Shown: one piece after another, positions 19,044 through 27,823 of the stretch
How the letters are laid out: every line of letters begins with the position of its first letter
Position numbering within the stretch: position 1 is the stretch's first letter
Assembly (NCBI RefSeq): GCF_014692505.1
Contig: NZ_JACNYK010000001.1
Location: 248,001 to 312,000, forward strand
DNA from: Sphingobacterium arenae
GTDB taxonomy: Bacteria; Bacteroidota; Bacteroidia; Sphingobacteriales; Sphingobacteriaceae
Reading direction: 5' to 3'
Length of the DNA stretch: 64,000 bases
The notes under the pieces: model-generated
What the model was told of the DNA's origin: nothing
Seen by the model: the letters and a program-made list of their open reading frames with translations, nothing else
Database searches by the model: none
Program-made: the position numbers and the translations under genes

Positions 19044-20516
19044 ATGAAAAATCATAAATATATTATTTTGATTGTTTCCACAATGGCATTAGCCATAGGT
19101 GGTTGCACCGTAAACAAGAAGTTGAGCGAACATAAACAGAAACCCAATATCCTCTTTATCGCGGTAGACGATTTGCGCCCCGAGTTGGGCTGTTACGGTC
19201 ATGAAACTGTGCAGAGCCCCAATATAGATAAACTGGCAAAAACAGGCGCTTTATTCAACCGGGCCTACTGCCAACAAGCTGTATGTTCCCCTTCACGGAC
19301 TTCTTTAATGACCGGAAGAAGACCGAATACAACAAAGGTTTGGGACTTAAGGACGCATTTTCGCAACACTATTCCAGATGTAGTTACTCTGCCTCAATAT
19401 TTTAAAAATAATGGTTATCATACGCAAAGTATTGGCAAAATATATCACGATCCTGCATCAGCACAGGATTCTCTTTCTTGGTCTGTACCAGAAATACTCG
19501 CCGTCACCACGAAACAAGGAAAATATCTTCTGCCTTCAAATCTTCAGAAAAAGTCGGCTAAAGCAGCAGCATCAGAGATTGCAGACGTGCCTGATAATGC
19601 TTACGTTGATGGGCAGGTCGCAAATCAAGCTTTAGAGGTTTTAAGAAAAATTAAAGATAAGCCCTTCTTTTTGGCGGTAGGATTCCGCCGCCCACATTTA
19701 CCTTTTAGTGCACCAAAAAAGTATTGGGATATATATGATCGTGACAATATCACCTTGCCTGTTGAGAAAAATACGCCAAGAAATATACCCTCCTATGCCA
19801 GACATAAAAATCAGGAACTTAGAGGTTACACCGACATAGGCGTCGATAATGTAATTACAGACGATAAAACGAGGGAATTATTACACGGTTATTATGCTGC
19901 AATTAGCTATACTGATGCCCAAATTGGAAAGGTGCTGGACGAGTTAGATCGTTTGAATTTAACAAAAAATACCATTATCGTATTGTGGAGTGATCATGGA
20001 TTTCATTTGGGAGAGAAGGGGCTATGGGCAAAGTCAACAAATTATGAACTAGACACCAGAGTTCCCTTAGTAATCGCTGCTCCTGGGAAAAAGCAAGGTA
20101 TAATGTCTAACGGCCTAGTTGAATTGGTGGATTTATATCCAACTTTGGCTGATCTGGCCGGCTTCCAAATTCCAGATAATCTTGAAGGAACTAGTTTAGT
20201 CCCTTTACTAACCAATCCCGACCAATCTTGGAAAAGTGCTGTATTTAGCCAGTTCCCCAGACCCTGGATATACAAAGGAATCCCGAATTTAATGGGTTAT
20301 GCGATGAGAACAGATCGTTATCGTTACGTAGAATGGCGTGATTTTAAAACAGATGAAATTAGCGCAATCGAACTATATGATCACCAAGTAGACCCTTCAG
20401 AACTAAATAATATAGCGGATCTGCCTTCGAATGCTATTTTGATTAACGAACTAAAACAAAAACTCCACGACGGCTGGTCTAAAGCTAAACCAAGCACGAT
20501 TGCTCATAAGCACTGA
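19044..20516 (+). CDS. sulfatase lipoprotein, iduronate-2-sulfatase-like (S1_7 type)
   Basis: The lipoprotein signal ends at C21 (AIGGC), so the enzyme is anchored to a membrane. FIAVDDLRPELGCYG and the signature CSPSRTSLMTGRRP (formylglycine at C81), followed by a THFRNTIPDV-type block, match the iduronate-2-sulfatase group. WSDHGFHLGEKGLWAKSTNYE supplies the C-terminal metal ligands. A second protein of the same group is encoded at 41383-42915. Many bacterial members of this group act on sugars other than iduronate, so the substrate is open. It is the last gene before the promoter region of the sialidase/nan operon. Confidence 0.88.
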   Translation: MKNHKYIILIVSTMALAIGGCTVNKKLSEHKQKPNILFIAVDDLRPELGCYGHETVQSPNIDKLAKTGALFNRAYCQQAVCSPSRTSLMTGRRPNTTKVWDLRTHFRNTIPDVVTLPQYFKNNGYHTQSIGKIYHDPASAQDSLSWSVPEILAVTTKQGKYLLPSNLQKKSAKAAASEIADVPDNAYVDGQVANQALEVLRKIKDKPFFLAVGFRRPHLPFSAPKKYWDIYDRDNITLPVEKNTPRNIPSYARHKNQELRGYTDIGVDNVITDDKTRELLHGYYAAISYTDAQIGKVLDELDRLNLTKNTIIVLWSDHGFHLGEKGLWAKSTNYELDTRVPLVIAAPGKKQGIMSNGLVELVDLYPTLADLAGFQIPDNLEGTSLVPLLTNPDQSWKSAVFSQFPRPWIYKGIPNLMGYAMRTDRYRYVEWRDFKTDEISAIELYDHQVDPSELNNIADLPSNAILINELKQKLHDGWSKAKPSTIAHKH

Positions 20517-20570
20517 TTAAATATAAAAATATAATTTTCTAGGAATATCACATTTTTTTATTACTTTTAT

Positions 20571-20588
20571 ATGTACTACATAAGTACT
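20571..20588 (+). promoter_or_regulatory. putative PUL 1 operator, copy at the sialidase/nan operon
   Basis: ATGTACTACATAAGTACT, 41 bp before the sialidase start codon. It equals the motif at 7386-7403 except for two C/G exchanges that keep the ATGTA-N-TACAT palindrome. TACTTTTA at 20562-20569 in front of it resembles a TAnnTTTG box with one mismatch, so the layout (box, then motif) is the same at both promoters. Confidence 0.5.
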
Positions 20589-20628
20589 AGTTTTTAATGA
20601 TTTATTTATAAACCTATTTCTAATTTTA

Positions 20629-22272
20629 ATGAAAGTTTTTAGAATATTAGCTGTTGCACTTTTTTTGTCGATGTGGACATTAGTAAGTACTGCACAAATC
20701 CAACTAGCGGTAAAAAACTATTGTCTTCCCATATTAGCCGATCAAGAAATTAATGTGGTCAAAAGATTCCGAATTGATAATAAAACAAAATCGGTATTAT
20801 CAAAAGGTGAGATTGTTCTGGAGTTGGATAAAAGGGCATCTGAAGTTATTGAAGAAATTGGTGTATGGTACACTGCCGATGATTCCACATTATTAAAGCA
20901 GAACAATGTAAGGAACTACACGGCTTTAACAAAAGTGAAAGCCGAATCAGGTAAGAATAGCCTGTCTTTTCTTACCAAATTAGGAAAAGGTACAAATTTC
21001 CTTTGGATAACGGTAAAGGTAAGACCAATCAAGCATATAGAACTCCCCTTTATGCTTGAACTTGAGAAATTTCAAATAGACAAGCAACAATTGACGAATA
21101 TAGATAGCATGAAGTCGTCCGTACATCGCTTGGGTGTAGCGGTGAGAAGACACAAGCAGGAGGGCGTGCATACGAGTCGCATCCCGGGGATTCTTACAGC
21201 CAAAGATGGCTCCTTGATTTCTGTATATGATGCCCGTTACGAATCCGGAAGGGATTTGCAGGGTCATATGGATATCGGTGTTTCAAGAAGTGAAGACAAA
21301 GGAAATACCTGGTTACCTATAGAAATTGCTATTGACATGGGTGAATATGGAGGGTTGCCCCAAAAGTTCAACGGCGTCTCTGATCCCAATATTCTGTTGG
21401 ACGAGAAAACCGGAGATATTTACGTAGCCGGATTATGGATGCATGGCGTAATTGATGAAACTGGGACTTGGTATCCGGGTAAAAAAAATGATAAAGAAAT
21501 TTGGAACCACCAATGGAAAACCAAGGGATCACAGCCTGGATTTGATATCAAGCAAACTTCCCAATTCTTGATGGTAAAAAGCCATGATAATGGTAAAACT
21601 TGGTCGCAGCCAGTTAATCTGACAACGATGTGTAAAAAAGAGGAATGGTGGTTATGGGCTCCTGCTCCAGGTAGCGGTTTTACGATGAAGGACGGCACCC
21701 TCGTAATGCCAACGCAAGGAAGAGATAAGACCGGAAAGGCGTTTTCTAATATTACCTATAGCAACGATCAGGGCAAGACGTGGACAACATCTAATCCGGC
21801 GCTGCCCCGCTCGACAACGGAATGTATGGCGGTAGAATTAGAAGACGGACACATTATGCTAAATATGCGCTCTAATTTCAACGCGACCAATAAAGGACCA
21901 GATAATGGGCGAGCCATAGCGACGACAGTCGATATGGGCAAAACATGGATTGAGCACCCCACTTCGCATGGTGCACTGATTGAGCCAACATGCATGGCTA
22001 GTATTCACAAACATCATTATACAGAGAACGGAACGTCTAAATCGATAATCGTTTTTTGTAATCCGGATTCCAAATATGACCGCATCAATATCACGCTAAA
22101 AGTGAGCAAGGACAATGCCGAGACATGGGAAAGGAAACTGTTGCTCGACGAAGGAAAAGGTAGGGGATACTCCTGCATTACTTCTGTCGACGAATATACT
22201 GTTGGTGTTCTCTACGAAAGTAGTCAAGCTGACTTGGTATTTCAGCGTATCGCGTTAAAAGATTTGTTATAA
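20629..22272 (+). CDS. nanH: exo-alpha-sialidase (GH33), nan operon
   Basis: It releases sialic acid from glycans outside the inner membrane. The signal peptide spans about residues 1-23 (VSTAQ). Residues 25-165 form the N-terminal beta domain seen in Bacteroidota sialidases. The arginine motif HTSRIPGILTAKDGSL lies near residue 183, followed by VYDARYE. Asp boxes are visible as SEDKGNTW, SHDNGKTW, SNDQGKTW, TVDMGKTW and SKDNAETW. It is the first gene of an operon with nanA, nanM and a transporter (gaps of 16, 10 and 5 bp), which strongly supports the sialidase call. Confidence 0.93.
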   Translation: MKVFRILAVALFLSMWTLVSTAQIQLAVKNYCLPILADQEINVVKRFRIDNKTKSVLSKGEIVLELDKRASEVIEEIGVWYTADDSTLLKQNNVRNYTALTKVKAESGKNSLSFLTKLGKGTNFLWITVKVRPIKHIELPFMLELEKFQIDKQQLTNIDSMKSSVHRLGVAVRRHKQEGVHTSRIPGILTAKDGSLISVYDARYESGRDLQGHMDIGVSRSEDKGNTWLPIEIAIDMGEYGGLPQKFNGVSDPNILLDEKTGDIYVAGLWMHGVIDETGTWYPGKKNDKEIWNHQWKTKGSQPGFDIKQTSQFLMVKSHDNGKTWSQPVNLTTMCKKEEWWLWAPAPGSGFTMKDGTLVMPTQGRDKTGKAFSNITYSNDQGKTWTTSNPALPRSTTECMAVELEDGHIMLNMRSNFNATNKGPDNGRAIATTVDMGKTWIEHPTSHGALIEPTCMASIHKHHYTENGTSKSIIVFCNPDSKYDRINITLKVSKDNAETWERKLLLDEGKGRGYSCITSVDEYTVGVLYESSQADLVFQRIALKDLL

Positions 22273-22288
22273 ATTATAAAACATAAAA

Positions 22289-23218
22289 ATGAATAAAATT
22301 AAAGGATTAATTGCGGCGACTTTTGCTGCTTATAAAAAAGATGGAAGTATCGATCTGGATGCCATTTCTCCTTATGTGGAATACTTGATTGAACAGCAGG
22401 TCAGTGGCGTATTTGTCTGTGGAACGAACGGTGAAGGACCGAATTTAACTGTGGAAGAACGGATGGCAATTACCGAGAAATATATAGCCTGCGTGGCAGG
22501 TAGAATACTTGTCTTCGTACATGTAGGGCATAGTTCCATCACAGAGGCTAAACGTCTGGCGGCACATGCACAAGAACACGGTGCGGATTATATATCATCT
22601 GTTTCTGCTTTTTACTTTAAACCAAGTTCGGTAGCCAATTTGGTCGATTGTATGGCTGAGATAGCATCAGCGGCACCTAAATTACCCTTCTTTTATTACC
22701 ATATTCCTGCGTTGACGGGTATACAGGTCGATATGATTCAGTTTTTGCAACTGGCAGAACAAAGAATACCCAATCTGGCGGGTATCAAGTATACGGCAGC
22801 GACGATGCAGGAATACCAGGCTTGTCTACACTATAAATCGGGTAAATTTGATATTTTATTTGGTTACGACGAGCTTCTTCTGCCCGCCCTTGCCGTGGGA
22901 GCGAAAGGCGCTATCGGCAGTACATACAATTATGCAGCCAAGCTATATGCGCAAGTTGTAGCTTATTTTGAAGAAGGAAAACTGGATGAAGCCGAAAAGC
23001 TTCATTTTGAGGCTGTACAAATGGTACAATTACTGGTAAAGTATGGACCTATCCCGACACAACGTGCAATTATGAAAAAGGTAGGACTGGATCTAGGTAT
23101 ACCAAGACTGCCATTGGCGGCCCTTAGTAAAGAGCAGGAACAAAACCTGTATGCAGATCTGTCTGATACTGCCTTTCTTTCCCTTGTGAAGTCTTGTTCC
23201 CTTGTAAAGTCTTGTTAA
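22289..23218 (+). CDS. nanA: N-acetylneuraminate lyase
   Basis: A cytoplasmic class I aldolase that splits N-acetylneuraminate into N-acetylmannosamine and pyruvate. The family motifs are complete: GTNGEG near residues 45-50, the YYHIP block with Y137, and the Schiff-base lysine K167 in AGIKYTAATMQEY. The length of 309 aa is slightly above usual because of a C-terminal tail made by an 18-bp tandem duplication (SLVKSC twice). Enzymes for the next steps (N-acetylmannosamine epimerase or kinase, nagA, nagB) are not in the window. Confidence 0.93.
   Translation: MNKIKGLIAATFAAYKKDGSIDLDAISPYVEYLIEQQVSGVFVCGTNGEGPNLTVEERMAITEKYIACVAGRILVFVHVGHSSITEAKRLAAHAQEHGADYISSVSAFYFKPSSVANLVDCMAEIASAAPKLPFFYYHIPALTGIQVDMIQFLQLAEQRIPNLAGIKYTAATMQEYQACLHYKSGKFDILFGYDELLLPALAVGAKGAIGSTYNYAAKLYAQVVAYFEEGKLDEAEKLHFEAVQMVQLLVKYGPIPTQRAIMKKVGLDLGIPRLPLAALSKEQEQNLYADLSDTAFLSLVKSCSLVKSC
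23180..23215 (+). repeat. tandem 18-bp duplication at the 3' end of nanA
   Basis: Two adjacent 18-bp units (23180-23197 and 23198-23215) differ at one base and each encode SLVKSC just before the stop codon. The frame is preserved. Confidence 0.9.
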
Positions 23219-23228
23219 TGGGCGGACA

Positions 23229-24311
23229 ATGAATATAAAACATTTTATCTTTATACTATTTATGCTAAGCTCAATTCTTTTACCTGCACAGACAGCTGCA
23301 ACAAAAACGAAATGGAACGTGCTAACTCCAATTCCGGATACAATGGGATTTGCAGGAGCATATATTGCGACAACCGATGATTTCCTGCTGGTCATGGGCG
23401 GAGCGAATTTTCCGGACGGAAGAGCACCCTGGGATGGTGGTAAGAAAACATGGACGAATAAGATATTTGCACTTACAGATAAGCAAGGAAACTGGACCTC
23501 GCTTGGACACTTGCCTATTCCAATGGGATACGGAGCAGTAACCTCCTTTCAGAACAGTGTGTTTATTGCTGGCGGTAGCAATGAGGAGGGACATCTTTCT
23601 TCAGCATTTAAACTCACATGGCAAGAAAACCGATGGCATATCGAAGATTTGCCAAAATTACCTTTTCAATTAGCAAATTGTTCGAGTGTCAGGATAGGCA
23701 GTTTATGGTATATCGTTGGGGGTATAAAGTTCCCAGATTCGCCAACGGCAGAATCAGTATGTTGGCGCATGGATCTAACCGCAACGGATAAAGGATGGGA
23801 AGTCTGTCCACCCATTCCCGGTGAAGGCCGTATGCTATCTGTAGTCGCAGAGGGGAAAGGGAACTTAGTGGTACTATCTGGTGTAAGTTTGCAGGATGGC
23901 AAAAGACAATATCTGCAGGATGCCTATGTATTGGACGATAATATGCGATGGTCAAGGATCGCTGACCTGCCCGAATCGGTAGCGGCGGCTCCAAGTCCAG
24001 CTTGGTTTGATTGCAAATCCAACGACCTTTTTGTCTTCGGAGGCGATAATGGCGCTCTGGCCAATCAAGACTTAAAGCATAATCACCCTGGTTTTTCTAA
24101 TCGCATACTAACCTATGATTTTGGGATGGATTTGTGGCATTATAGCGCGGATAAGATCATTATTTCAGAAAAACAACAGCACGAAAAAACCTGGGTTCCT
24201 GTGACGACAGGCACAGCATATTGGGCTGGTGGAATAATATTACCCTCGGGAGAGATCAGACCGGGAATCCGTACGCCTCAGGTATTATGGGGCACTATGA
24301 AGCAAGACTAA
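23229..24311 (+). CDS. nanM: N-acetylneuraminate epimerase (mutarotase), Kelch propeller
   Basis: A periplasmic Kelch-type beta-propeller that speeds the alpha/beta interconversion of free sialic acid after sialidase action. The signal peptide spans about residues 1-21 (LLPAQ). The block MGGANFPDGRAPWDGGKKTW is highly typical of the YjhT/NanM family, and repeated VxGG turns mark the blades (FIAGGSNEEG, YIVGGIKFPD, FVFGGDNG). It sits 10 bp after nanA and 5 bp before the transporter gene. Confidence 0.9.
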   Translation: MNIKHFIFILFMLSSILLPAQTAATKTKWNVLTPIPDTMGFAGAYIATTDDFLLVMGGANFPDGRAPWDGGKKTWTNKIFALTDKQGNWTSLGHLPIPMGYGAVTSFQNSVFIAGGSNEEGHLSSAFKLTWQENRWHIEDLPKLPFQLANCSSVRIGSLWYIVGGIKFPDSPTAESVCWRMDLTATDKGWEVCPPIPGEGRMLSVVAEGKGNLVVLSGVSLQDGKRQYLQDAYVLDDNMRWSRIADLPESVAAAPSPAWFDCKSNDLFVFGGDNGALANQDLKHNHPGFSNRILTYDFGMDLWHYSADKIIISEKQQHEKTWVPVTTGTAYWAGGIILPSGEIRPGIRTPQVLWGTMKQD

Positions 24312-24316
24312 ATCTT

Positions 24317-25552
24317 ATGAATACGAAAACAAAAGGTTATGCGTGGCTACTCGTCGCATTATTATGGGTGGTTGCTTTCCTAAATTATTTTGATAGAATA
24401 CTAATTACATCGATGCGCGATCCTATTGTAGCAGATTTTGATCTGACGGATGCGCAATTTGGTTTGTTGACGTCCGTATTTTTATGGTCTTATGGTTTTG
24501 TAAGTCCTTTTGGCGGCTTTTTGGCCGATAAATATTCGCGAAAAAAAGTGATTGTTCTGTCTGTCGCCATTTGGTCGTTGGTAACCTTGTGGACCGGCTA
24601 TGCATCCACATTTCCGGAGATGTTGGCTACGCGATTACTGATGGGTGTAAGTGAAGCCTGCTATATACCTGCAGCGCTCGCTTTGATCACCGATTATCAC
24701 ACCGGAAAAACAAGATCATTGGCCACTGGTCTACACATGTGTGGTTTGTATACCGGGTTAGCGCTTGGGGGCTTGGGCGGATTTATTGCGGAGTACTGGG
24801 GATGGCGATCCGGATTCCATGTTTTTGGCCTGTTTGGAATTATTTATTCTTTTGTATTGATTTATTTTTTGAAAGATGTAAAAAAAGAAGAAGAGGAGCC
24901 GAAACGTATTTCGCAGCCCATAACAGAGGTTTCTTCTTCCTACTCGATCAGAGAGGTGCTTTCTTCTTTGTTTAGACTAGCTTCTTTCTACATTATATTG
25001 ATTTATTTCGCAATATTGGGTATGGCCAATTGGTTGGTCAACGGTTGGTTGCCGACGTTTTTGAAAGATCAATTCAATTTGGATTTAGGAACTGCAGGAA
25101 TTTCTGCTACAGGCTATATACAGATAGGATCTTTTGTCGGCGTGATAGTGGGTGGAATTATTGCCGATCGATGGGTGCAAAAGAACCCAAAAGGTAGATT
25201 AAACGTGATGATAATCGGCTTCTGTGTCGGAGCACCATTTTTGTTTATCATGGCTTCGACGAATCTCTTTTTACTGGCGATAGTTGCTATGATTGTGTTT
25301 GGATTGGCGAGAGGTTTTAATGACGCTAATTTAATGCCTATGCTTAGGCAAGTGGTTGACCAGCGGTATATTGCCACAGCATATGGCTTCTTAAACTTCT
25401 TAAGTACCATAGTGGGCGGGCTAATGGTATATATAGGAGGGGCGTTGAAAGATGCAAATGTAAATCTTTCGATAACTTATAAAACCATAGCAGTAGGGTT
25501 GTTGTTGGTTTCGCTGACGTTATTGTTTGTAAAAATTAAACAAAAGAATTAA
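24317..25552 (+). CDS. nanT: MFS transporter, probable sialic acid permease
   Basis: An inner-membrane transporter of the major facilitator superfamily with 12 predicted helices. The MFS loop signature FGGFLADKYSRKKV lies near residues 70-85 and a related GGIIADRW loop occurs in the second half. The ATG at 24317 is chosen because it opens into the hydrophobic start MNTKTKGYAWLLVALLW; the open frame upstream overlaps nanM in another frame and is not protein-like. The substrate is inferred from position as last gene of the sialidase-nanA-nanM operon; the protein itself resembles anion:cation symporter-type MFS members. Confidence 0.82.
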   Translation: MNTKTKGYAWLLVALLWVVAFLNYFDRILITSMRDPIVADFDLTDAQFGLLTSVFLWSYGFVSPFGGFLADKYSRKKVIVLSVAIWSLVTLWTGYASTFPEMLATRLLMGVSEACYIPAALALITDYHTGKTRSLATGLHMCGLYTGLALGGLGGFIAEYWGWRSGFHVFGLFGIIYSFVLIYFLKDVKKEEEEPKRISQPITEVSSSYSIREVLSSLFRLASFYIILIYFAILGMANWLVNGWLPTFLKDQFNLDLGTAGISATGYIQIGSFVGVIVGGIIADRWVQKNPKGRLNVMIIGFCVGAPFLFIMASTNLFLLAIVAMIVFGLARGFNDANLMPMLRQVVDQRYIATAYGFLNFLSTIVGGLMVYIGGALKDANVNLSITYKTIAVGLLLVSLTLLFVKIKQKN

Positions 25553-25621
25553 AAAGTCTATTGCATCATAAAGATCATTTGTTTTCAGATAGAAAAATAG
25601 GCGATAGCCAAAAATGTCAAA

Positions 25622-25654
25622 AGCTACTTATCTATAGATAAGGGCTTTTTTTTT
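25622..25654 (+). terminator. hairpin plus T9 terminator of the nan operon
   Basis: CTTATCTATAGATAAG (25627-25642) is a perfect 16-bp palindrome that can be extended by AGC/GCT pairs across a small internal loop, and it is followed directly by nine T (25646-25654). This is a classical intrinsic terminator for the + strand operon. Confidence 0.75.
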
Positions 25655-25661
25655 ACCTTTG
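25654..25661 (+). promoter_or_regulatory. TAnnTTTG box directly before yicC
   Basis: TACCTTTG ends 3 bp before the yicC start codon, overlapping the last T of the nan terminator. If used, the transcript would be leaderless or nearly so. No good TTTG -33 element is seen at the right distance. Confidence 0.4.
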
Positions 25662-25664
25662 CGT

Positions 25665-26540
25665 ATGATAAAATCTATGACAGGGTACGGTATCGGCAGC
25701 CATGAAAATGGAAAGGTCAAATATACCGTGGAATTGAAATCCCTCAATTCCAAATTTCTTGAGCTTAGTTTGCGTTTACCTAAAATTGTATCCGATCGCG
25801 AACTGATACTCCGCACGGAGGCCAGTAAATTGATAGAACGAGGTAAAGTTAATATTACCGTATCGGTTGAATATGTTGACCAAACAGCGAAAGCGTCGAC
25901 GATCAATGCCGCGCTTTTAAAGCAATATTATGCACAATTGCAGGAAATAGCCCAAAATCTGGGAGAAACCAACGCGTCCCTATTTGAAATGGCACTCAGC
26001 ATGCCGGAGGTTGTCAGTGCAAACGAAGATACAGTAGATGAAGAAGAGGGAAAAGTGCTGATGGAAGCTTTTTATGCTGCAATAGCGCATTTTACGAAGT
26101 TTCGAGCGGATGAAGGCGACGTTTTAAAGAAAGATCTGGAAAGCCGTGTGCATTTAATTCTATCCTACCTCTCGCAAGTGGAAGAAGTAGCGGAAAACCG
26201 TATTCCGTTAATACGAGAGCGCTTGAGCCATTATTTAGATGAAGCTGTCGGAAAGGAGAATGTGGATATGAATCGTTTCGAACAGGAGATTATCTATTAT
26301 ATTGACAAACTGGATATTACCGAAGAAAAAGTGCGTTTAAAAAGTCATTGTAATTACTTTATCCAAGGATTAAACGCACATGATTCCAATGGGAAGAAAT
26401 TAGGTTTTATTTCACAGGAAATGGGCAGGGAGATCAACACCTTGGGGTCGAAAGCCAATGACGCTAATATTCAGCAGATTGTGGTTCGGATGAAAGAGGA
26501 ACTGGAAAAAATAAAAGAACAGCTACTTAATGTATTATAA
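25665..26540 (+). CDS. yicC: YicC family endoribonuclease-like protein
   Basis: A member of the YicC/YloC family, linked to RNA decay in other bacteria. The N-terminal MIKSMTGYG motif is the family hallmark and fixes the start at ATG 25665; the longer frame from TTG 25659 adds only two residues. The C-terminal DUF1732 region is seen with EKVRLKSHCNYF and GKKLGFISQEMGREINTLGSKANDA. Length 291 aa is normal. It is followed after 2 bp by gmk and then nadD, a common arrangement (yicC next to gmk) in many bacteria. Confidence 0.92.
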   Translation: MIKSMTGYGIGSHENGKVKYTVELKSLNSKFLELSLRLPKIVSDRELILRTEASKLIERGKVNITVSVEYVDQTAKASTINAALLKQYYAQLQEIAQNLGETNASLFEMALSMPEVVSANEDTVDEEEGKVLMEAFYAAIAHFTKFRADEGDVLKKDLESRVHLILSYLSQVEEVAENRIPLIRERLSHYLDEAVGKENVDMNRFEQEIIYYIDKLDITEEKVRLKSHCNYFIQGLNAHDSNGKKLGFISQEMGREINTLGSKANDANIQQIVVRMKEELEKIKEQLLNVL

Positions 26541-26542
26541 AG

Positions 26543-27112
26543 ATGAGCGGAAAACTGATCATATTCTCAGCTCCTTCAGGCGCAGGAAAAACGACTATTG
26601 TTAGACGGCTGTTGTCCAATCATGGAGACAAGATTGCATTCTCTATTTCTGCTAGTACACGGGAGCCGCGGACAGGAGAGGTTGACGGAAAAGACTACTA
26701 TTTTATCTCGAAGGAGGATTTTCTGCATAAAGTTGCAAAACACGAATTTATAGAATTTGAAGAAGTCTATGCAGGAACCTTTTACGGAACGTTGAGAAAA
26801 GAGGTGGAGCGTATCTGGTCGCTTGGAAAATCGGTTATCTTCGATATTGATGTGGTAGGCGGCCTTCGTCTGAAATCTAAATTTCCGGAAGAAGCATTAG
26901 CCATCTTCGTGAACCCACCTTCTTTGGATGTATTGAAAGAAAGATTGAGAGGCCGTGGAACAGATGCGGAGGAAAAGTTGCAGGAACGCTTTGCGAAAGC
27001 AGCATTGGAATTGACCTATGCGAATAAATTTGATGTGGTGTTAAACAATTTTGATTTGGAAACCGCTTCTAAAGAGGCTGAAGCACTTGTGCTGGATTTT
27101 TTGAATAAATAA
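26543..27112 (+). CDS. gmk: guanylate kinase
   Basis: It phosphorylates GMP to GDP with ATP in the cytoplasm. The P-loop APSGAGKTT lies at residues 10-18, and the GMP-binding segment STREPRTGEVDGKDYYF follows near residues 36-52. Length (189 aa) is standard. It overlaps the nadD start codon by one base. Confidence 0.96.
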   Translation: MSGKLIIFSAPSGAGKTTIVRRLLSNHGDKIAFSISASTREPRTGEVDGKDYYFISKEDFLHKVAKHEFIEFEEVYAGTFYGTLRKEVERIWSLGKSVIFDIDVVGGLRLKSKFPEEALAIFVNPPSLDVLKERLRGRGTDAEEKLQERFAKAALELTYANKFDVVLNNFDLETASKEAEALVLDFLNK

Positions 27113-27699
27113 TGGCAAATAAAAAAATTGGTTTATTCTTTGGCTCGTTTAATCCAATACATGTCGGGCATTTGATTATCGCCAATTATATGGCTAATTA
27201 TACCGAACTTGATGAAGTATGGTTTGTGGTCTCGCCCCAAAACCCATTTAAGGACAAGAAGAACCTCGGAAATATGTATGATCGCCTCGAAATGGTCAAT
27301 CTGGCTATTGAGGGTGCCGAAAAGTTACGGGTCTCTGACATAGAGTTTTCGTTGCCCCAACCATCCTACACGATTGATACCTTGATCCATCTTGCTGAAA
27401 AATATCCGACAAGAGATTTTTCTATCATTATGGGGGAAGATAACCTGACGAGCTTTCCGAAGTGGAAAAACGCCGATGTTATTCTTCGGGATTACCATAT
27501 AGTCGTTTATCCGAGACCAGGCTATGATGGCGGAACACTTAAAACGCACCCATCTGTTACCATCACGGAAACCCCTGTGATGGAACTATCATCTACCTTT
27601 GTGCGCCAGGCTGTAAAAGAGGGAAAGAACCTTCAGTTTTATGTACCGGAAAATGTTATTGATTTCATCGAAAAGAAAGGACTTTATCTACGTCAGTGA
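27112..27699 (+). CDS. nadD: nicotinate-nucleotide adenylyltransferase
   Basis: It adenylates nicotinate mononucleotide in NAD synthesis. The nucleotidyltransferase motif GSFNPIHVGHL lies at residues 11-21 and the C-terminal SSTFVR motif near residue 163. Length 195 aa is typical. Its ATG shares one base with the gmk stop codon, so translation is probably coupled. Confidence 0.95.
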   Translation: MANKKIGLFFGSFNPIHVGHLIIANYMANYTELDEVWFVVSPQNPFKDKKNLGNMYDRLEMVNLAIEGAEKLRVSDIEFSLPQPSYTIDTLIHLAEKYPTRDFSIIMGEDNLTSFPKWKNADVILRDYHIVVYPRPGYDGGTLKTHPSVTITETPVMELSSTFVRQAVKEGKNLQFYVPENVIDFIEKKGLYLRQ

Positions 27700-27794
27700 G
27701 TTTCTTCATAAAAGAAGCATATAAAAATACGAATGATAAGTTGATTGATTTTTCGCAAAGTAGACTGGTAAGAGATATCGTTCTGGTAATAATA

Positions 27795-27802
27795 TATTTT
27801 TG
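27795..27802 (+). promoter_or_regulatory. TAnnTTTG box upstream of the sirtuin gene
   Basis: TATTTTTG lies 21 bp before the start codon at 27824. The -33 element is not clear. Confidence 0.35.
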
Positions 27803-27823
27803 TTATACTTGTTTGTGACAAGG

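Noticed and set aside
24221..24316. Longer N-terminus for the MFS transporter
   Set aside because: The extra 32 codons overlap nanM in another frame, and the conserved hydrophobic start begins at 24317.
20629..25552. Alternative reading of nanA as dihydrodipicolinate synthase
   Set aside because: The family is shared, but sialidase, nanM and transporter genes in the same operon make the sialic acid role far more likely.
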